Below, one piece after another: positions 5,335 through 5,451 of a DNA stretch of 5,451 bases. The DNA lies in the NCBI GenBank assembly GCA_002727895.1, contig PBUO01000083.1:10540-15990 (forward strand). Reading direction: 5' to 3'. The notes beneath the pieces are model-generated. The model searched no databases. It saw nothing but the letters and a program-made list of their open reading frames with translations, and was not told where the DNA came from. This DNA is from Acidimicrobiaceae bacterium. Its GTDB lineage: Bacteria > Actinomycetota > Acidimicrobiia > Acidimicrobiales > MedAcidi-G1. Numbering within the stretch: the stretch's first letter is position 1; each line of letters opens with the position of its first letter. The translations under genes and the position numbers were made by a program.

Positions 5335-5451
5335 TCAGTTGCGGGGGACGTCCTTCCAGGCCATGTCCTTGTCGGTGCGGACGTCGCCGGGCAGGCCGAG
5401 GACCCGTTCGCCGAGGATGTTGCGCATCACCTCTGTGGTCCCGCGCTCGAT
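5335..5451 (-). CDS. acyl-CoA dehydrogenase, C-terminal fragment (N-terminus beyond window)
   Basis: Read on the minus strand the frame is open from the window edge to TGA at 5337-5335 and gives the last 38 residues of a protein: IERGTTEVMRNILGERVLGLPGD, ending WKDVPRN. The GTTEVMRNILGERVLGLP segment is the conserved C-terminal helix of acyl-CoA dehydrogenases (family pattern GG/GT-(S/T)E-(I/V)-xRNIIxERVLGLP), which contacts FAD across the dimer interface. The short tail after it is typical of actinobacterial members. The catalytic Glu and FAD-binding parts lie outside the window, so chain-length specificity or a steroid/short-chain role cannot be called. The gene converges on the aquaporin-like gene with 58 bases between their stop codons, and no clear terminator is visible there. 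Confidence 0.82.
   Translation of the reverse strand: MERGTTEVMRNILGERVLGLPGDVRTDKDMAWKDVPRN

Overview
The window is a high-GC, densely packed bacterial segment that looks actinobacterial. The reasons are GC-rich third positions throughout, GTG and apparently leaderless starts, a LeuB and a citramalate synthase of the actinobacterial kind, and an acyl-CoA dehydrogenase tail of a type common in these genomes. A member of the Acidimicrobiia is my best guess, but nothing in the window proves the class.

Layout. Left end, minus strand: greA (transcription elongation factor) runs leftward and overlaps by ATGA an alpha/beta hydrolase cut off by the window edge. The roughly 230 bases between the divergent greA and leuB genes hold two outward-facing promoter candidates and a complete-looking transcription attenuator. 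It consists of a promoter, an 11-residue leader ORF (MNGLHRVIIIR) starting at or within a base of the predicted transcript start, a strong hairpin beginning at its stop codon, and a second hairpin followed by six T's. Rightward from there come leuB (3-isopropylmalate dehydrogenase), ilvE (branched-chain aminotransferase) and cimA ((R)-citramalate synthase), spaced 43 nt apart and then overlapping by 11 nt. A MIP/aquaporin-family channel gene follows 20 nt after cimA. At the right end, on the minus strand and converging on the channel gene, is the C-terminal tail of an acyl-CoA dehydrogenase.

How the genes work together. CimA condenses pyruvate and acetyl-CoA to citramalate, the entry to the threonine-independent route to 2-oxobutyrate and isoleucine. 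LeuB acts in leucine synthesis and, in organisms using this route, also oxidises the beta-methylmalate made from citramalate. IlvE carries out the last transamination for Ile, Val and Leu. The leader peptide has Val-Ile-Ile-Ile just before its end and one Leu earlier, so the likely signal is the supply of charged Ile-tRNA, with Val and Leu as possible co-signals. That matches an operon holding the isoleucine-committing enzyme. LeuA, LeuC/LeuD, IlvBN, IlvC and IlvD, needed to complete the pathways, are not in this window.

No mobile element, CRISPR array, tRNA or rRNA was seen. The most interesting item is the Ile-coded attenuator. It is a clear instance of a known class of regulation, with an apparently leaderless leader ORF. 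The second is a MIP channel with a non-canonical second NPA region placed directly behind the amino-acid operon.
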